DNA of 64,000 nucleotides from Conidiobolus incongruus B7586 (Eukaryota; Entomophthoromycota; Entomophthoromycetes; Entomophthorales; Conidiobolaceae), in the NCBI GenBank assembly GCA_000697335.1, contig JNEM01013820.1:1-64000 (forward strand). The letters run 5' to 3'. Shown here in pieces: positions 27,427-39,849 of this stretch (the first letter of the stretch is position 1; each line of letters opens with the position of its first letter). Both the position numbers and the translations under genes were made by a program. The notes beneath the pieces were generated by a model, which saw only the letters and a program-made list of their open reading frames with translations, was not told where the DNA came from and searched no databases.

Positions 27427-29981
27427 TTATCGACTTGCATTACTAAAATACTGCAACAAATCTTGGACACTAAATTCCAAACTGGCATTGGATTCACCAT
27501 AGCAACGTTGTATTAATTTCGTAAATCGTGTATATTCATCCAGGAAACTCTGTTGGATGTTGTGCCAGACTACCTGGAGGAGACGTTCTTCTTCGCCCAT
27601 GTGCTTGGTGACTCTCTTGTACATGTTGGTAATGCCTTTGCGGATATCTTCACTTGGATGCGTTCTGATGGGGGATTTGAGGGATTGCTTATTGTAAGAT
27701 ATGTAGAATGTGACCTCTTCGGGAGTTTCACCCTTCAACAAGGTTTCGATACCGTCGAAGAACTCTTGGAGACGTTTGAGGGGACGACTGATAATACCTT
27801 GAGTGTATAGATTCAAGTGGCGTTCGTAAGCTTCTTTGGCTTGTTGGTTAAATTGGTTAATAATTGGATTCTTGTTGAAACCTCTGGTTTCACTGTAGAA
27901 GTGGTGCATGTTTTCGAGGGTGATAACGTGTAAATTCAATTGCTCCTTTTCATCGTGGCTTCCTGCTTCGGATGCTCGCGCACTCGCTTCGAGATTTTCG
28001 AACATGACTAGGATAATCTTTTTGTACGCTTTGTTTACTTGATCGCGGATTTGAGTTTGAGAATTGCCTAAGAATCCCTCTAATCTACCCAGTAATATCT
28101 ATAAATATACAAATTTAGAATGATATATTGAAGTGTAATTGATAATTTAAATTACAGGGAAAGGTCTAAAGAAAGAAAGAATACCACTTTTCTTCTTAAC
28201 AGTTAAATGAGAATCTTTAATAACACGTACTTGCTCCTCCTAAATGAAAAAATAAGGTCAATATATAAATCAAACCAGCTAAACAATATAAATTACAATG
28301 AATAAATCAAATTGATCCCTAGCCCTCTTGACCAATGATTGTAAAATACTGTGTAAAAACTCCTGATTTGTATCAGTTATTTTTTCTAAAAAGATTTCAA
28401 TTCTCGTCAAAAATGGAATTAATAGTGTAGGATCGTGATTGTTTAACATTTCGCACAATTCCGTCAATTCATGGGGTAATCCGTCAAACATGCGAGCCAT
28501 ATTTTCACTCAACTTTTTGCGGATTCGGATGACTTTGCTCACAGCTTTGAGGGCAAAGAGGTCGGAATCACCTAGAGGTGGATGCTCATTAATTTGTTCA
28601 ACCCATGTTTGGAAATCGACGTCAGAATTGTTGCAGATGTGGAATAGTAAGCAGAAGAAGTTTTGCTCTTTGATTATGTCGGGTATTATGACGTTGAGAA
28701 CCTCTCCCAATACCTATTTAATAATTGAGTTTGTCTATATTTATGTAATTATAGATAATATTACAATATCTGCAGGTCTTCGATTATCGCCAGCCAAATC
28801 ACTGTTGGATCTCTTATGCAAAGAAGGCCCCAACTTGGAGCCTCCCTGAGCGCGACTGAACAAGTAATCCGCACCTTCTACTCTTACAGGTCGTTTAATA
28901 ATAGCCAAACTACGAAAAGTTTCCGGAAGGTGGCGATATTCTGGAGTATAAATCTTGGCAATGGAGGATGTGTACAACATTTGAAGTTCAGTATGTCTTC
29001 TAGGATCCATTTTCTTGAGCCACAGGGTTAGACCGCGGTATTTGGAGAGCTCCATTTTAATGGATTTCATATCGATGCGGAGTTTACCACCTTTTGAAGC
29101 GTCTTTTGAAGCTGAATCAATCTAGTACTAGAATCAAATAGAACCCAATATATTTATAATTCAATTTATTTGAAAAGCAAACATCACTTTGAGGTATTCG
29201 AAGCAACGCGTCGAAAAGTTGCTCGATTGCAGCGAAGTTAGATTGATTTGTTCGTTCACAGCTTTCATGGATGCAGTGCCTAAACCAAAAATTAGTTAAA
29301 TTCACTAAATATATTAAACTGATTTTACCATCTTCATACTTCGTCTTTAAACACCTCTGAAGACTAGCTGCAGTGATCATAATATTCTTCATCTCATTCT
29401 CACTGTCGAAGTGAGCTTTAGCCAATACGTCGAATAAATCTTTTGGTACAGCAGTTTGACCCTAGTGAGTTTATTAAAATATATATGGTTAAATTATTTG
29501 ATTTATTAATTACTAGAATTGATTCCAATTCTTTCAACAATTTCATCTGATTCCGACTCTGAATTTGTAACATTTCGTTAAGAGTTTGAATTTTAAAAAT
29601 ATCATCGCCGAAAGACTACTGTTCATATTGATAATAAAATAAATTAATGGGCATTAAGAATATTTATGTCTAATTCCGTCTTATAAACGGTTAACCAACT
29701 GTCTACATGATCCAAAGCCTGCAGCGTCTTATCCACACCTTGTAAAATTTGGTTCACTTGGTTCTCCGTGGTCAAGACTGCGTCAATATTAGCCTAATCT
29801 CAGAGTAATAAAAGAATATTATAAAATTAATATAAACATTTAAAGTTTCTAAACTTGATAACTCTTTTAACAACAGTTCTTCTAATTTCCAACGGTCAAA
29901 ATCGTCATCTAAATATAAATTTTATATTAAATCACTCACTAGATTGATATTATTATCTTGTATTAACTTTGTGGCGCTCAT
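27427..29981 (-). CDS. SEC3: Exocyst complex subunit Sec3 (EXOC1), C-terminal core form
   Basis: About ten exons. Clear ones, 5' to 3': 29838-29908, 29668-29793, 29514-29615, 29329-29461, 29188-29279, 28765-29121, 28297-28713, 28156-28239, 27427-28098. Together they give about 685 residues. Family marks: LTLWLKKMDPRRHTELQ and YTSSIAKIY, then EQNFFCLLFH, a run of helices around NQEFLHSIL and YKKIILVMFENLE, as in the Sec3 C-terminal domain. Sec3 tethers secretory vesicles at sites of growth within the octameric exocyst. The yeast protein has about 1340 residues with an N-terminal PH domain for PIP2 and Rho GTPases; none is seen here. The start is uncertain: the ATG at 29981 requires a very short first intron (27 nt). 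The intron at 29616-29667 seems to begin AT, not GT. A decayed copy lies at 22410-24115. Confidence 0.85.
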
Positions 29982-30888
29982 ATATATTACTAATTAAATT
30001 TTTGGTATAATATTTAAAGTTTAATACATTTATAGTTATATTGAATTTAGTATTAAAGTTAAATAAATTTTTGAGTGACTTGAATTTTTTGATTGAATGA
30101 ACTTTAAACATTTCGAATTTGGATGAAATTTATTGTGGGAACGATTCCTGATTATAAATTTATGATATTTTTAAAACAATAAAAAAAATTTTTTTGATTG
30201 AATAAATCAGTGACATTATATTCAAACCAATAAAATTTAGTATTTATGATATAATTTAATAATAAAAAAATTATAAAAAATGTTCATCTGTAGTTTTAAT
30301 ACCATTCAAATTATAATCTTATAAAATTAATTATTTAATTTTATAATAAATTTTTGAATTGATAAATGAAATTTCCAAATATAACATATAAAATAATTGA
30401 AAAATAATTGAAATACTAATCTTGGAAGAATTCAATTTAGAAAGATTAAATAATATTCAAAATTGATAAATCAAATAATTAACATATCATATATAATGAT
30501 AAATTATTTGAAATATCAAATTCTTAATATTTGCTAAAATTATTAGTCTGTTTCATTTTATCACGGATCCATTCAAATTAAAACAATATTCAATATAAAT
30601 ATAATTTGTTTAGTTAAATGGATTATAACTTAATATAATATAATATAATATATATAGGTTGACAATGGATTATTCGAAGTAAAATAATCAATTTTAAAAA
30701 TGGAATATATCCAGTTAAATGTTTTTTAGTTTTAAGAAAGTTTTTGGGAATTCGATATATAGTAATAAATATAAGTTAAAATGAATTAACTTTCAAATTC
30801 CAAAATATAAATAGAAAATATTATCCTTAAAAATTAGAGGTTGTTTAATTAAAAAGTTAATTACAATTACACAAAACTAACGCTACTA
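29982..30888. other. Gene-free spacer between SEC3 and SSR4
   Basis: AT-rich DNA between two minus-strand genes. It should contain the SEC3 promoter and possibly an unrecognised upstream SEC3 exon, but no exon with PH-domain features could be read. Confidence 0.4.
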
Positions 30889-32350
30889 TTATATTTTCAT
30901 AATTTGAATAGAGGGACTGGGTACTGTATTGAATGGCGTTTCACCACACTCTTGAATGGGTGTCGGTTTGGGACCAGATACAGTGTCTTTGTCCATGGGA
31001 GTGAGAAAATTGAGTTCCTTGGATTTAAAGTTATTCAAGTCCTAAAAAATATATTAGTATTTAATTATTAATATATGAGCTACTTAAATTACTTCAATCG
31101 TGTTGATACTCGATAACTGACTAAAGAGTTGGCTATGGTTGCTAATTTTGTCGGAATACTCCTCGTTCTTGGCATTGGATCTCAGTTGAGTGTTGAGTTC
31201 CTGACAGTTTTTTAAGAGTTCCTTAAGGCTGTCTACTTTGGCGTCTTTGAAGTAGGGTTCGGGTACTGGAAGTTTACCTATTAAATTATAAATATTGATT
31301 TATGTAGAATTGGGGAGAAGTGGACTTACTGACTGATACGGGACTAAAGATATCTTCCATCCAGTTATGATTGCGCATGTATCGATATAGCGATACTTCT
31401 TTGGATGTGATTAGATCCAGTTCGTCACCGCTTGGGTATTGCACTTTGGGATCGGCAGGTACTCCTCCATGTGGAGCACCTGGACCTGCCATGCGAGGAT
31501 CATGAGGTCCTTTGATATTGGGTCTCTTTTTGTATTTTTGGTTGGGAGGTGGATAGTTGACAGGATGAGGCATCTGAGGTATTTGAGGCATCTGTACCTT
31601 CATAGGTAATTGGGCAGGATGAGTAGGATGAGGAAGTATGTTATTCATCGTCTGAGGATTCATTAAAGCAGGATTCATTTGTCTGTGTCTTGTGACTATA
31701 TTTTCAAATTAATTAAATTTAATAATGATTAAGTATAATTATATAATCATTACCTGCGCTCAATGACAAATAATGAATCAATTGAATTTGGCTGGTCCTA
31801 GGTTCAGGAGTTTCAAAATAATATCTCATTTTAGCCATCGTTGGCATTTTTTCACCAGGTTTGACACCATTAAGAGTTTCGCCAATTATTAAATGCTGAA
31901 TAAAAAATAATTATTTATCTATAAATAAAATATTACGAAGATAATTTTACCATATTGTGTTGTAAAGGTAATTTCTGTTTATGCTCAGCATTAATCCAAG
32001 TATAACTTTAAATCAAATTAATAAAATGTGAATAACTGATAGTAAAATATTGTTACCCATCATCAGGTAATTTATCAATGGTTGACATATTGATAATATA
32101 ACATTTTCCTTCTAAACAAAATATTAAATTTTTAGGTTTTGGACAATTTATTAAATTTACCTGGAGGTTGGTTAATCTTAGTCCAGCTATAATTTTCAGG
32201 TTTAATATGAACTGCTTTGAATAGTGTGGTAGCAGCGTTTCTAGGATCCATCAAATGTAATATGGTTTCATGTTGGCTTTCGATTTTGGCTACGAAATAG
32301 TCTCCACCACTTCCTACCTGGTTGACAAGCGCTGGATTATATGATGCCAT
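30889..32350 (-). CDS. SWI/SNF and RSC complex subunit Ssr4-like
   Basis: Seven exons: 32161-32350, 32057-32111, 31951-32005, 31754-31895, 31330-31695, 31093-31277, 30889-31041; all six introns GT-AG, 49-58 nt; 381 residues after splicing with consistent phases. The N-terminal part carries the fold signature of Ssr4: NYSWTKINQPP, then an INMSTIDKLPDDGYTWINAE strand region, a GVKPGEKMPTMAKMRYYFE segment and IQLIHYLSLSA. A Pro/Met-rich linker (about 160-215) follows, then DELDLITSKEVSLYRYMRNH and WMEDIF, the conserved C-terminal anchor of the family. In fission yeast Ssr4 is a shared subunit of the SWI/SNF and RSC nucleosome remodellers. The protein is compact but complete. Symbol not given because orthology is inferred from memory of the motifs only. 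Confidence 0.85.
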
Positions 32351-33814
32351 GATTATTTATTATTTATTTGATATTAATAGATTAGTTATTTAAAATATTT
32401 ATTTTGATTAATTTTAACTTTAGTTTCAATTCAATTCAAATATTTATGTAAATAATACTTATTATGGGATCAATTTTTTTGATTATCAAATACAGTTAAA
32501 ATTCTTTGAACAAACCTAATTTTAACAAATTTGAATGAATATTAATTTTAGAATGTAGTTGTACCAATAAAAAATTCATTATTTTTTTTAAAAATATTTA
32601 AATTTTATTATTATTGCTATCGAATTATGTTATATTTACTATAACTATATTTTTATAAAATGTCATTTTTAGATTATAATTTCATTTTTAACTAGTTCAA
32701 ACTTTGGATTTTAAATTTATTCCAATAGCAATATATTTCTAACTACCATTTTATAAGAAAACAAACCATCTCATACTATTTTTATTTACCAAATTTCTAT
32801 ATATACCTTTTAATATACGAAGTAAATGCAGAATCAAAAAATTGGCAAAATTATATATGTCCCAAATTCCATTTTATTAAATTATTGAATCAAATGATTT
32901 TACATTAAAATGTGAAGAGTACTCTATTTAACTATATTTTCAAATAATTAAAGATAAGCAATATCACATCTAATGGATAAATTGAAATATACCAAATTAA
33001 TTTTTAATTGATGAAGTTTTGAAAACATATCCAAATATTGAATACTAGTAAACTTATTTACAATTTTAAATATTGATATTTAGAATATGCCAAAATCAAT
33101 TGATTGATTGAAAAATAACTGAAATAAAGGCAACTACTATCAATTATAAAATCAAATTATCAATCTTGGCAAAAAACATATATTTTCAATAAATTTCATA
33201 ACTCAAAGAATTCAAGTGAAATAGTGAAGATAAAATTTCAAAATTTTTTAATTATACAAACAATATCAAGGTCAAAATATTGACAAGATTTAAATTATAT
33301 TCAATAATTTAAAATATTATTTAATAGAAAAATATCTAAAATTAAGTATATTAGAGCATTACAAAAAGAGAAACGTGAAAAATTCCAATTCAAGAACAGA
33401 TAAAATTCACGTGGTGAATTGAATTTTAGCGATATCATATTAGGTGAAGATAAGGTATTCGAGAAGTTTAGTAGTATATATTTAATTGATTTGAACTGAT
33501 TTAAAATTCAAATATACATTATATAAAACTATTTTTATGATTATATAGTTCATTTTAACTAATCTAAGTATCAATCTTAATGATACTTCTATGAATTATA
33601 ACAATTAAGTATATATTTCTATAAATCAATTTGTGTAGATTTAAATTATTAGTATAGAAATTAAGAAATGGCAAATTTTTTAATTTTTGATCTTTCAAAC
33701 ATATTATACATTTTGAAAAATTATATATATATATAATATATAGGAAATTAAATATTTTCAAACTATATATATATTCAATTTTAATTATTTTTTTATTAAA
33801 ATATTTTGATTTTA
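32351..33814. other. Gene-free spacer
   Basis: AT-rich; contains the SSR4 promoter side. A 65-codon frame at 33564-33761 (minus) is low-complexity and not supported. Confidence 0.4.
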
Positions 33815-34950
33815 AAATTTACACTTAAATTTGATTATGCTTAAATTAGATTACAATTATCAAATAGCTTTTATTTTTGTATTTTTAAAACTTAACTATA
33901 AACCCTTTAAAATTATTTAAAACTTGTAAATAACTTATAAAGATGGTGTTTTATTTAAAACTACTATATATCACTAAATTTGTTATTTTAAAGCTAAAAG
34001 GGATATTATTTAAAATTTACTAAAATCTAAAAGATTAATTTCTATTATTACTCTTTTACTTATTAATAAAGTAAAAAAATATATTAAGAAATCCCTTTTT
34101 ATTTTTATTAAAAAATTATTAAAGTAATTTAATATTAATTATATAAGCATATTATATTTACTTAAGTTTAAACTTAATTTAATTAATAAAAATATAAAAT
34201 AAATACCTTATAATTTAATAAAAGCTTAAAAAAATTAAAGTAGTTATAGTTAAATTAAACTTATTAAAGTTTAATTAAAAATAAATGTTTTTACAATAAA
34301 TACTTATAATTAATGAATCTTAAATTTTTTTATAATCTTTTACTTAAAAATAAAACCAAATGTTAAGTTAAGTTAAATTAATTTTTTCTATAAATTCTAA
34401 TAAATAAATACTTTAAATATAAGTAAATGTTAATTGTTATAATAAATTATAATGGTATATAGTTTTTCTATTTAATATCTTAAAGAAAATTAATTAATAG
34501 TAAATTATATATTACTTTTTTAAATAAAATTATTTTTAAATGATATTTTTAATATAAATTAAAATCATTAATTATTATATATAATAATTACAAAATATAT
34601 AAAATTAAAATTATAAAAGATTTTTTATATAAAAAAAATAAAAGGAATTACTATATCTAATATATTCACTTAATTATAACTTATATAATTATTATTGTTT
34701 TAAATAATTAAAAAAATAACTTACAAGAAAAAAAAATCTTACAAACAAATTAAATTAGTTTATAAAATATTAAATTTCAATCTTTAATAAAAAGAACTAT
34801 TTTTTAAGTATTAGAAACTTATTAAAGGTATAAAAAAAGTTATTAATAATAGAAGAAGCTATTAATTTTATATTATTCATTAATTTTTATATATTATTTA
34901 TTAATTTATTTATTTAAATTTAATTTTAAAATTGTGCCATTACTTAATTT
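33815..34950. mobile_element. Fragment of a decayed Ty3-like retroelement
   Basis: This block is almost pure A+T and shares several ordered stretches with the start of the larger fossil at 60700-64000. Examples are AAAACTTAAC.ATAAAC (33888 and 60789), TTTAAAATTATTTAA (33906 and 60807), and ACCTTATAATTTAA (34204; CTTATAATTTAA at 61482). It corresponds to the LTR/leader part of that element. No coding part is recognisable. It is an old, heavily broken fossil; ends are approximate. Confidence 0.55.
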
Positions 34951-36329
34951 CTATATTTATAATTATAATGAAGTTAAAGCTTATGTTTATAATTACCAAA
35001 AGATTAATTTTTGATTAAATTTATAATACTTATATTGATTGATTAAATAACTATTTATTATTTTAATCTGATATCATTTTCCAAAAACCTATATTTTGAA
35101 TTTAAATATACATTGGGTTAAAGTTTTTAGAATATATATAAATGCAAATATATTATTTAATTATTATATATATTGATTATAATTATACTTTATATCCAAT
35201 TATGTTATAATGAAATATATATTGAATTTTTTTCTTTTGACTCTGATTATAAAAATGGGTTATTAATTTTAACATTCACATTTGTTTATAGTTTGTTAAA
35301 TAGCTTGATGAATTTATTATTGGTATTCAATACAAATGATTAATACAAAGCTAATTTGTGTACTAAACTAACTATACTTTTTCTTCAATATATTTAGCAT
35401 ATATAAAAATTAATGATATTTATTAAACCAAATGGTTATTTTTTTTCTAAGTAATGAATTGCCCAAATATTATGATTTTTGCAATTGAAAACTAAGTCCA
35501 ATTAATTAGTTTAAAAATCAAAGTATTTTAAAAATATTTTAATTTATAATTTAAAATATTCAAATAAAATTATGATTTTATTAAGTATTTCTCAAGTGGC
35601 AAACTATAATGGTTTAATAAAATTGAAAAAAGAAAGACTTATGTAAATAACATTTCACAGCTTGGTGATGTAGGAATAACTCTACAATATAAACATAGCC
35701 ATTAATATAATAAATTTGTAAATATTAATGAATTACTACTATTGAATTTTTGTTAAAATAATTCAATTTGATTTCACATTCACTGAAATTGCAAAATTGA
35801 CATTGATTCAATGGATTGAAGATTTAGTGGAAATTATTATTTTGATTATATAATTGAACCAATGGTAAAGATTTTAATATTTTAATATATCTATATGATG
35901 GTAGTTATCAGTATAACAAATAGTCTAATTGTTAATAATTAATTTGATATAGCTTGGTGAGTTGACAATTCAGTTGAAAAAAAATATAATTTTAAGTCTT
36001 GATATATTTATGGATAAAGTTTATTAAAATATTCAAAATAGTATAATTATAATCTCTGATTTGGTTATCATTATATAATAAATTTTTGTATATAAAAAAT
36101 ATTATAGATGAAATAAATCCCTATTATTAAAATTTCGAAATATAGTTTGTGTTGAAAGGGGTTCAAATGCACCAATCAAAATTACCAACATTTCAACCAA
36201 TATCAGGTTAAATTTGCTTGAAATTAACCCATAAATCTAATCCAAATTCTATACGGTAAAAATTCCAAATCATCGACGTAGGTCCAAATTCAAAGATATT
36301 GAATAACTCTTAATTGATAATAAAATAAA
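34951..36329. other. Gene-free spacer upstream of p24 gene
   Basis: No gene on either strand; AT-rich, with the p24 promoter presumably in the last few hundred bases, where composition becomes less extreme (about 36140-36290). Confidence 0.4.
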
Positions 36330-37151
36330 ATGATATTCTTTAAAAAATTAGTCGTATGCTTGGGTTTACTTCCTCTCACCAATGTATTAGCTGATTCTAA
36401 TTTAAACTTTGACCTTCATGCTAGTCCCTCTCATCAACCTACCAGAAAATGTGCTTCTATGTGGTTTATGAAGGATTCTCACATTATTGCTACAGTTAGC
36501 TCTCCTACCGCCGGAAATCAACGTGTTGAATTTGAAGTATATTAGATTATTTTACAAAAGTAATGAATATTTGTTAATTTCATTCCTAGGTATCTGACAT
36601 GGCCGATCCCCCTAATAAATATGGTACAGTTAAGGATGTCACAGATAACAAGGTGGATTTCACAACCCATCAAGATGGTGAAGTTTATTTCTGTTTTGTT
36701 AATTATATTACCACTCAAGGTATTTTCACTTGCCAATCACTTCCAATCTTACAAATATTCACACATTGACATTTAGGTGTTTATCCTTCTGACCAACTCT
36801 ACCGCTCTATCAGTTTAAAGATAAGCTACGGCAAGACTTACGAAGATTATGATATTATCGCCAAGGCTGAAAAACTGAAACCCAGAGAAATAGAATTATT
36901 AAAATTGGAAGGCACTATTAGGTCAGTCATGTATACTATGGACTATTTAAAGAGAAATAATGTTGATAAGCAAGCTCACCACGGTAATACCATCGATTTT
37001 CATTAATTAATTATAGCTAATGAATGTTTTAGAACTTGCTAACACTCGCATCCACCGTTTTAATTTGGCAGCTATTGGTATTTTATTATTGGTTGGCGCT
37101 TGGCAAGTTCTCTATCTTCGAACTTTCTTCAAAACTAAGAAGTTAATTTAA
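36330..37151 (+). CDS. p24 (emp24/gp25L/TMED) cargo receptor, Erv25/TMED10-like
   Basis: Four exons: 36330-36536, 36590-36719, 36777-36983, 37033-37151; introns GT-AG, 49-57 nt; 220 residues. It has a signal peptide (1-21), a GOLD-type lumenal domain with two cysteines (KCASMWF and YFCF) expected to pair, a coiled-coil stretch with LKPREIELLKLEG and a single C-terminal membrane span. The cytosolic tail is LRTFFKTKKLI: the FF pair is a COPII export signal and KKLI a COPI-binding KKxx retrieval signal. This tail form points to the p24-delta (Erv25/TMED10) branch. The protein cycles between ER and Golgi and helps select cargo such as GPI-anchored proteins. No damage seen. Confidence 0.94.
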
Positions 37152-38496
37152 ATATTCTGTTACTTTGCCTATGATCTCTTAATCAAATAACATAAATTTT
37201 ACCTACCTTTATCAGGTCAAAAACTTTTTAAATTATATCTTATAATTTGAAATATTACTATTATTATTTTATATCTTAGATTATTAATTAATTAATTAAT
37301 TACATATTAACTTGGATTTATTATCAAAATTTCAGTATAAAAAATAATATAATCTTTCTATTCTGACTCAATAATTATATTAAATGCAGTATATTAATAG
37401 TTACTTTAATTTTTAATATTGTAATTAATATTTTATATTTCCATTATATTAAACTATTTATTAAATTTAAAGATTTATGATTAATATAAATCCAAATGAA
37501 TTGTTTAATTTAATCTTAATTTTTTATAAACAATTTAAATAATCTATATCACAATTTTTTTATATTTAACAAATTAAAATATTAATAAATTTTAAAGCTA
37601 CATTTATTTTCACCTTCTTAAACATAATTAATGAATATTAAAATAAATTTTGTTATATTATTTTCTCATATTTTTTTATATTAATTTTTAAATTAAATAA
37701 TCTTTTTAAATTTTATATTTTTATATATAGAAATTTTGAAATAATCGAATAGAATAATGATTTTGATTCATTAATAATAATTGGATAACATTTGAATGAT
37801 AAAATTAAAATATAACTAATATATTGTGGTATGTATATTATTATTATTATTACATTTATATAAGGTTTGTATATTATTTTTTAATCTTATGAACAAATAA
37901 ATCCATAATACTTTTAAAAAAATTAGATTTTATCAATAATTGATGATTATTTAAAGAATACTATCAATACAAGTGTGTAATTAATTATCAATAACTATAA
38001 ATTTACTATCCAATATTTTAGTTGATTTGAACTATATTAATGGTTATATTATATTTCTAAATATATAATTATTTTTTATATGATATTTAAAATAGTTTAA
38101 TAATTTTCAATTGATAATTACACAGAAAATGATAAGTATTTTAGCTAATACTACGATGTTTGATACGGTGATAATAAAACTGCATGATTAATCTAACATA
38201 AGCTTTGGATTCAAAGTTTATACCACATGGTTTATTAGTAAAACGATCGAATATTTAATTCATTTCTCTCTCAGGTGTCTTAATTCACTCAAGATTGTCC
38301 CAATTAAAATTTGATGATTAATTTGAATATCACATTTATCAGCCTAATAATGTCCTAATTTAGCAAATTGGAGCATTTTGAAAGCATTCAAACTAAAATG
38401 ACTAATTGATTAGTGAACGTTGATCTGACAACTTGAAAGAATGAACACCAACAACGCTTTAGTCATCCAGTTCAATTTCTACCAACAAGCTTTTGA
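37152..38496. other. Gene-free spacer with promoter of the secreted-protein gene at its end
   Basis: AT-rich up to about 38100; from about 38120 to 38500 the composition is more balanced, as in a regulatory region. No gene was found. Confidence 0.45.
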
Positions 38497-38504
38497 TATA
38501 AATA
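38497..38504 (+). promoter_or_regulatory. Candidate TATA box of the Tyr/Pro-rich secreted-protein gene
   Basis: TATAAATA lies 77-84 bases upstream of the ATG at 38581 at the end of a 400-base stretch of balanced composition, a good core promoter candidate. Inference. Confidence 0.5.
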
Positions 38505-38580
38505 CTCTGAAGTATTCAGTCATGATACTATATTGTTTAATCATTTTCTATTTATTTATTTATTCTATTTATTCACCAAT

Positions 38581-39849
38581 ATGGTTAAATATGCTGGCTT
38601 GTCGCTTTCGGTACTAACGGTTTTGGTGTCTTCGTTATCGGGTGCTCCTCTCGTAGATGGACTCTCAGGACTTCTAGAAAGTAAAGCTAAAGGCCAACCG
38701 GTCCAAGCTGCTTCAGTTCCAGCACCTGCTCCTATTCAGGCTGCTTCGGTCCCCATGTCAGCTCCCATTCAAGCTGCCTCAATCCCGTATCAAGCACCCA
38801 TGCAACCAGTGGTCTATCCCGTACAAGCACCATTAAGAGCCGCTTCAGTCCCTATGGGCTATCCATATATGGCTCCTGCACCGATGATGGTCAATCCTAT
38901 GATGCCAGGTCCAATGATGCCATCTCCTATGATAGCTCCACAGCCTATGCCAGCATCCCCAGCTCCAGCTCCAGCTCCTCAGGCTGATACAACTCTCACT
39001 GCAGCAGGCACACCTGCTATCAGCGAAGATGAAACTGAATATCCACCAGATGAATCTGACGAATATTCACCTGATGAAGAAGATGATAGAAGCCGTTACC
39101 GTCCAAGACCTCATCATCGTCCCAGACCTCACAGACGCCCAAGAATGCGTCGACCATATCATCCTCATCCAAGACCTCATCCAAATTATATACCACCACC
39201 TCCTAGATACACTCCTGATGAATATGATAACAATGACAGCTTTTATCCACCTGAAAACTATTACAACACCATGTATGATGACAATTACATGAATGATAGA
39301 TATGACGACAACTACAACGATTACCCAGAGTCCAACTGGGGCTATTCCGGACCCAGTGACAATTATGACATGTTTCTTTCAGATTATCCAGAGTTTTATA
39401 ACGGCCCTGGAGAAAACTATGACCAATCACCTGAAAACTATGAAGAAAACAGCGAACTAAATTATGACAATCCTCCCTCACCATCTCCAGAAAATTATGA
39501 AGAAAATAATGAACAGAATTATAATAGCCCTGTTCCATTTCCACCTGACAACTATGACAATCCTCCCCCACCCGAGAATTACTCAGAACTAGTATATCCT
39601 GAACCCATCGAAAACTATGAAGAGCCCAGTGACAACTACAACGAAGAGAACTATATACCTGAACCCCAAGACGATTACACACCACCTAGTGACAATTACA
39701 ATGAGCCCTACACACCAGAACCTGAAGACTATTACAACGACTATTCCTCACCTCCAGACAATTATAATGATTATCCGGAAATCCCATACGGCGACAATTA
39801 CAATGGCTACATGGGAAATAGGGATAATGGCGATTACTTTAGATATTAA
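38581..39849 (+). CDS. Secreted low-complexity Tyr/Pro/Asn-rich repeat protein
   Basis: Intronless, 422 residues. I chose ATG 38581 because it starts a clean signal peptide (MVKYAGLSLSVLTVLVSSLS, then GAPL); an in-frame ATG at 38533 would put extra hydrophobic residues before it. Three blocks follow. Residues about 40-130 are Ala/Pro/Met-rich with imperfect repeats of QAASVPxxAPI. Residues about 168-210 are Arg/His/Pro-rich (RPRPHHRPRPHRRPRMRRP), strongly basic. Residues about 215-422 are acidic, with more than ten irregular DNY/ENY-containing repeats such as DNYNEPYTPEPED. There are no cysteines and no catalytic domain. I do not recognise a family. Composition suggests an extracellular structural or adhesive protein whose tyrosines could be cross-linked; that function is inference. 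Confidence 0.85.
   Translation: MVKYAGLSLSVLTVLVSSLSGAPLVDGLSGLLESKAKGQPVQAASVPAPAPIQAASVPMSAPIQAASIPYQAPMQPVVYPVQAPLRAASVPMGYPYMAPAPMMVNPMMPGPMMPSPMIAPQPMPASPAPAPAPQADTTLTAAGTPAISEDETEYPPDESDEYSPDEEDDRSRYRPRPHHRPRPHRRPRMRRPYHPHPRPHPNYIPPPPRYTPDEYDNNDSFYPPENYYNTMYDDNYMNDRYDDNYNDYPESNWGYSGPSDNYDMFLSDYPEFYNGPGENYDQSPENYEENSELNYDNPPSPSPENYEENNEQNYNSPVPFPPDNYDNPPPPENYSELVYPEPIENYEEPSDNYNEENYIPEPQDDYTPPSDNYNEPYTPEPEDYYNDYSSPPDNYNDYPEIPYGDNYNGYMGNRDNGDYFRY

Noticed and set aside
39203-39685. 160-codon open frame antisense to the Tyr-rich secreted protein
   Set aside because: It is a shadow of the repetitive coding sequence on the other strand; no start context or signal of its own.
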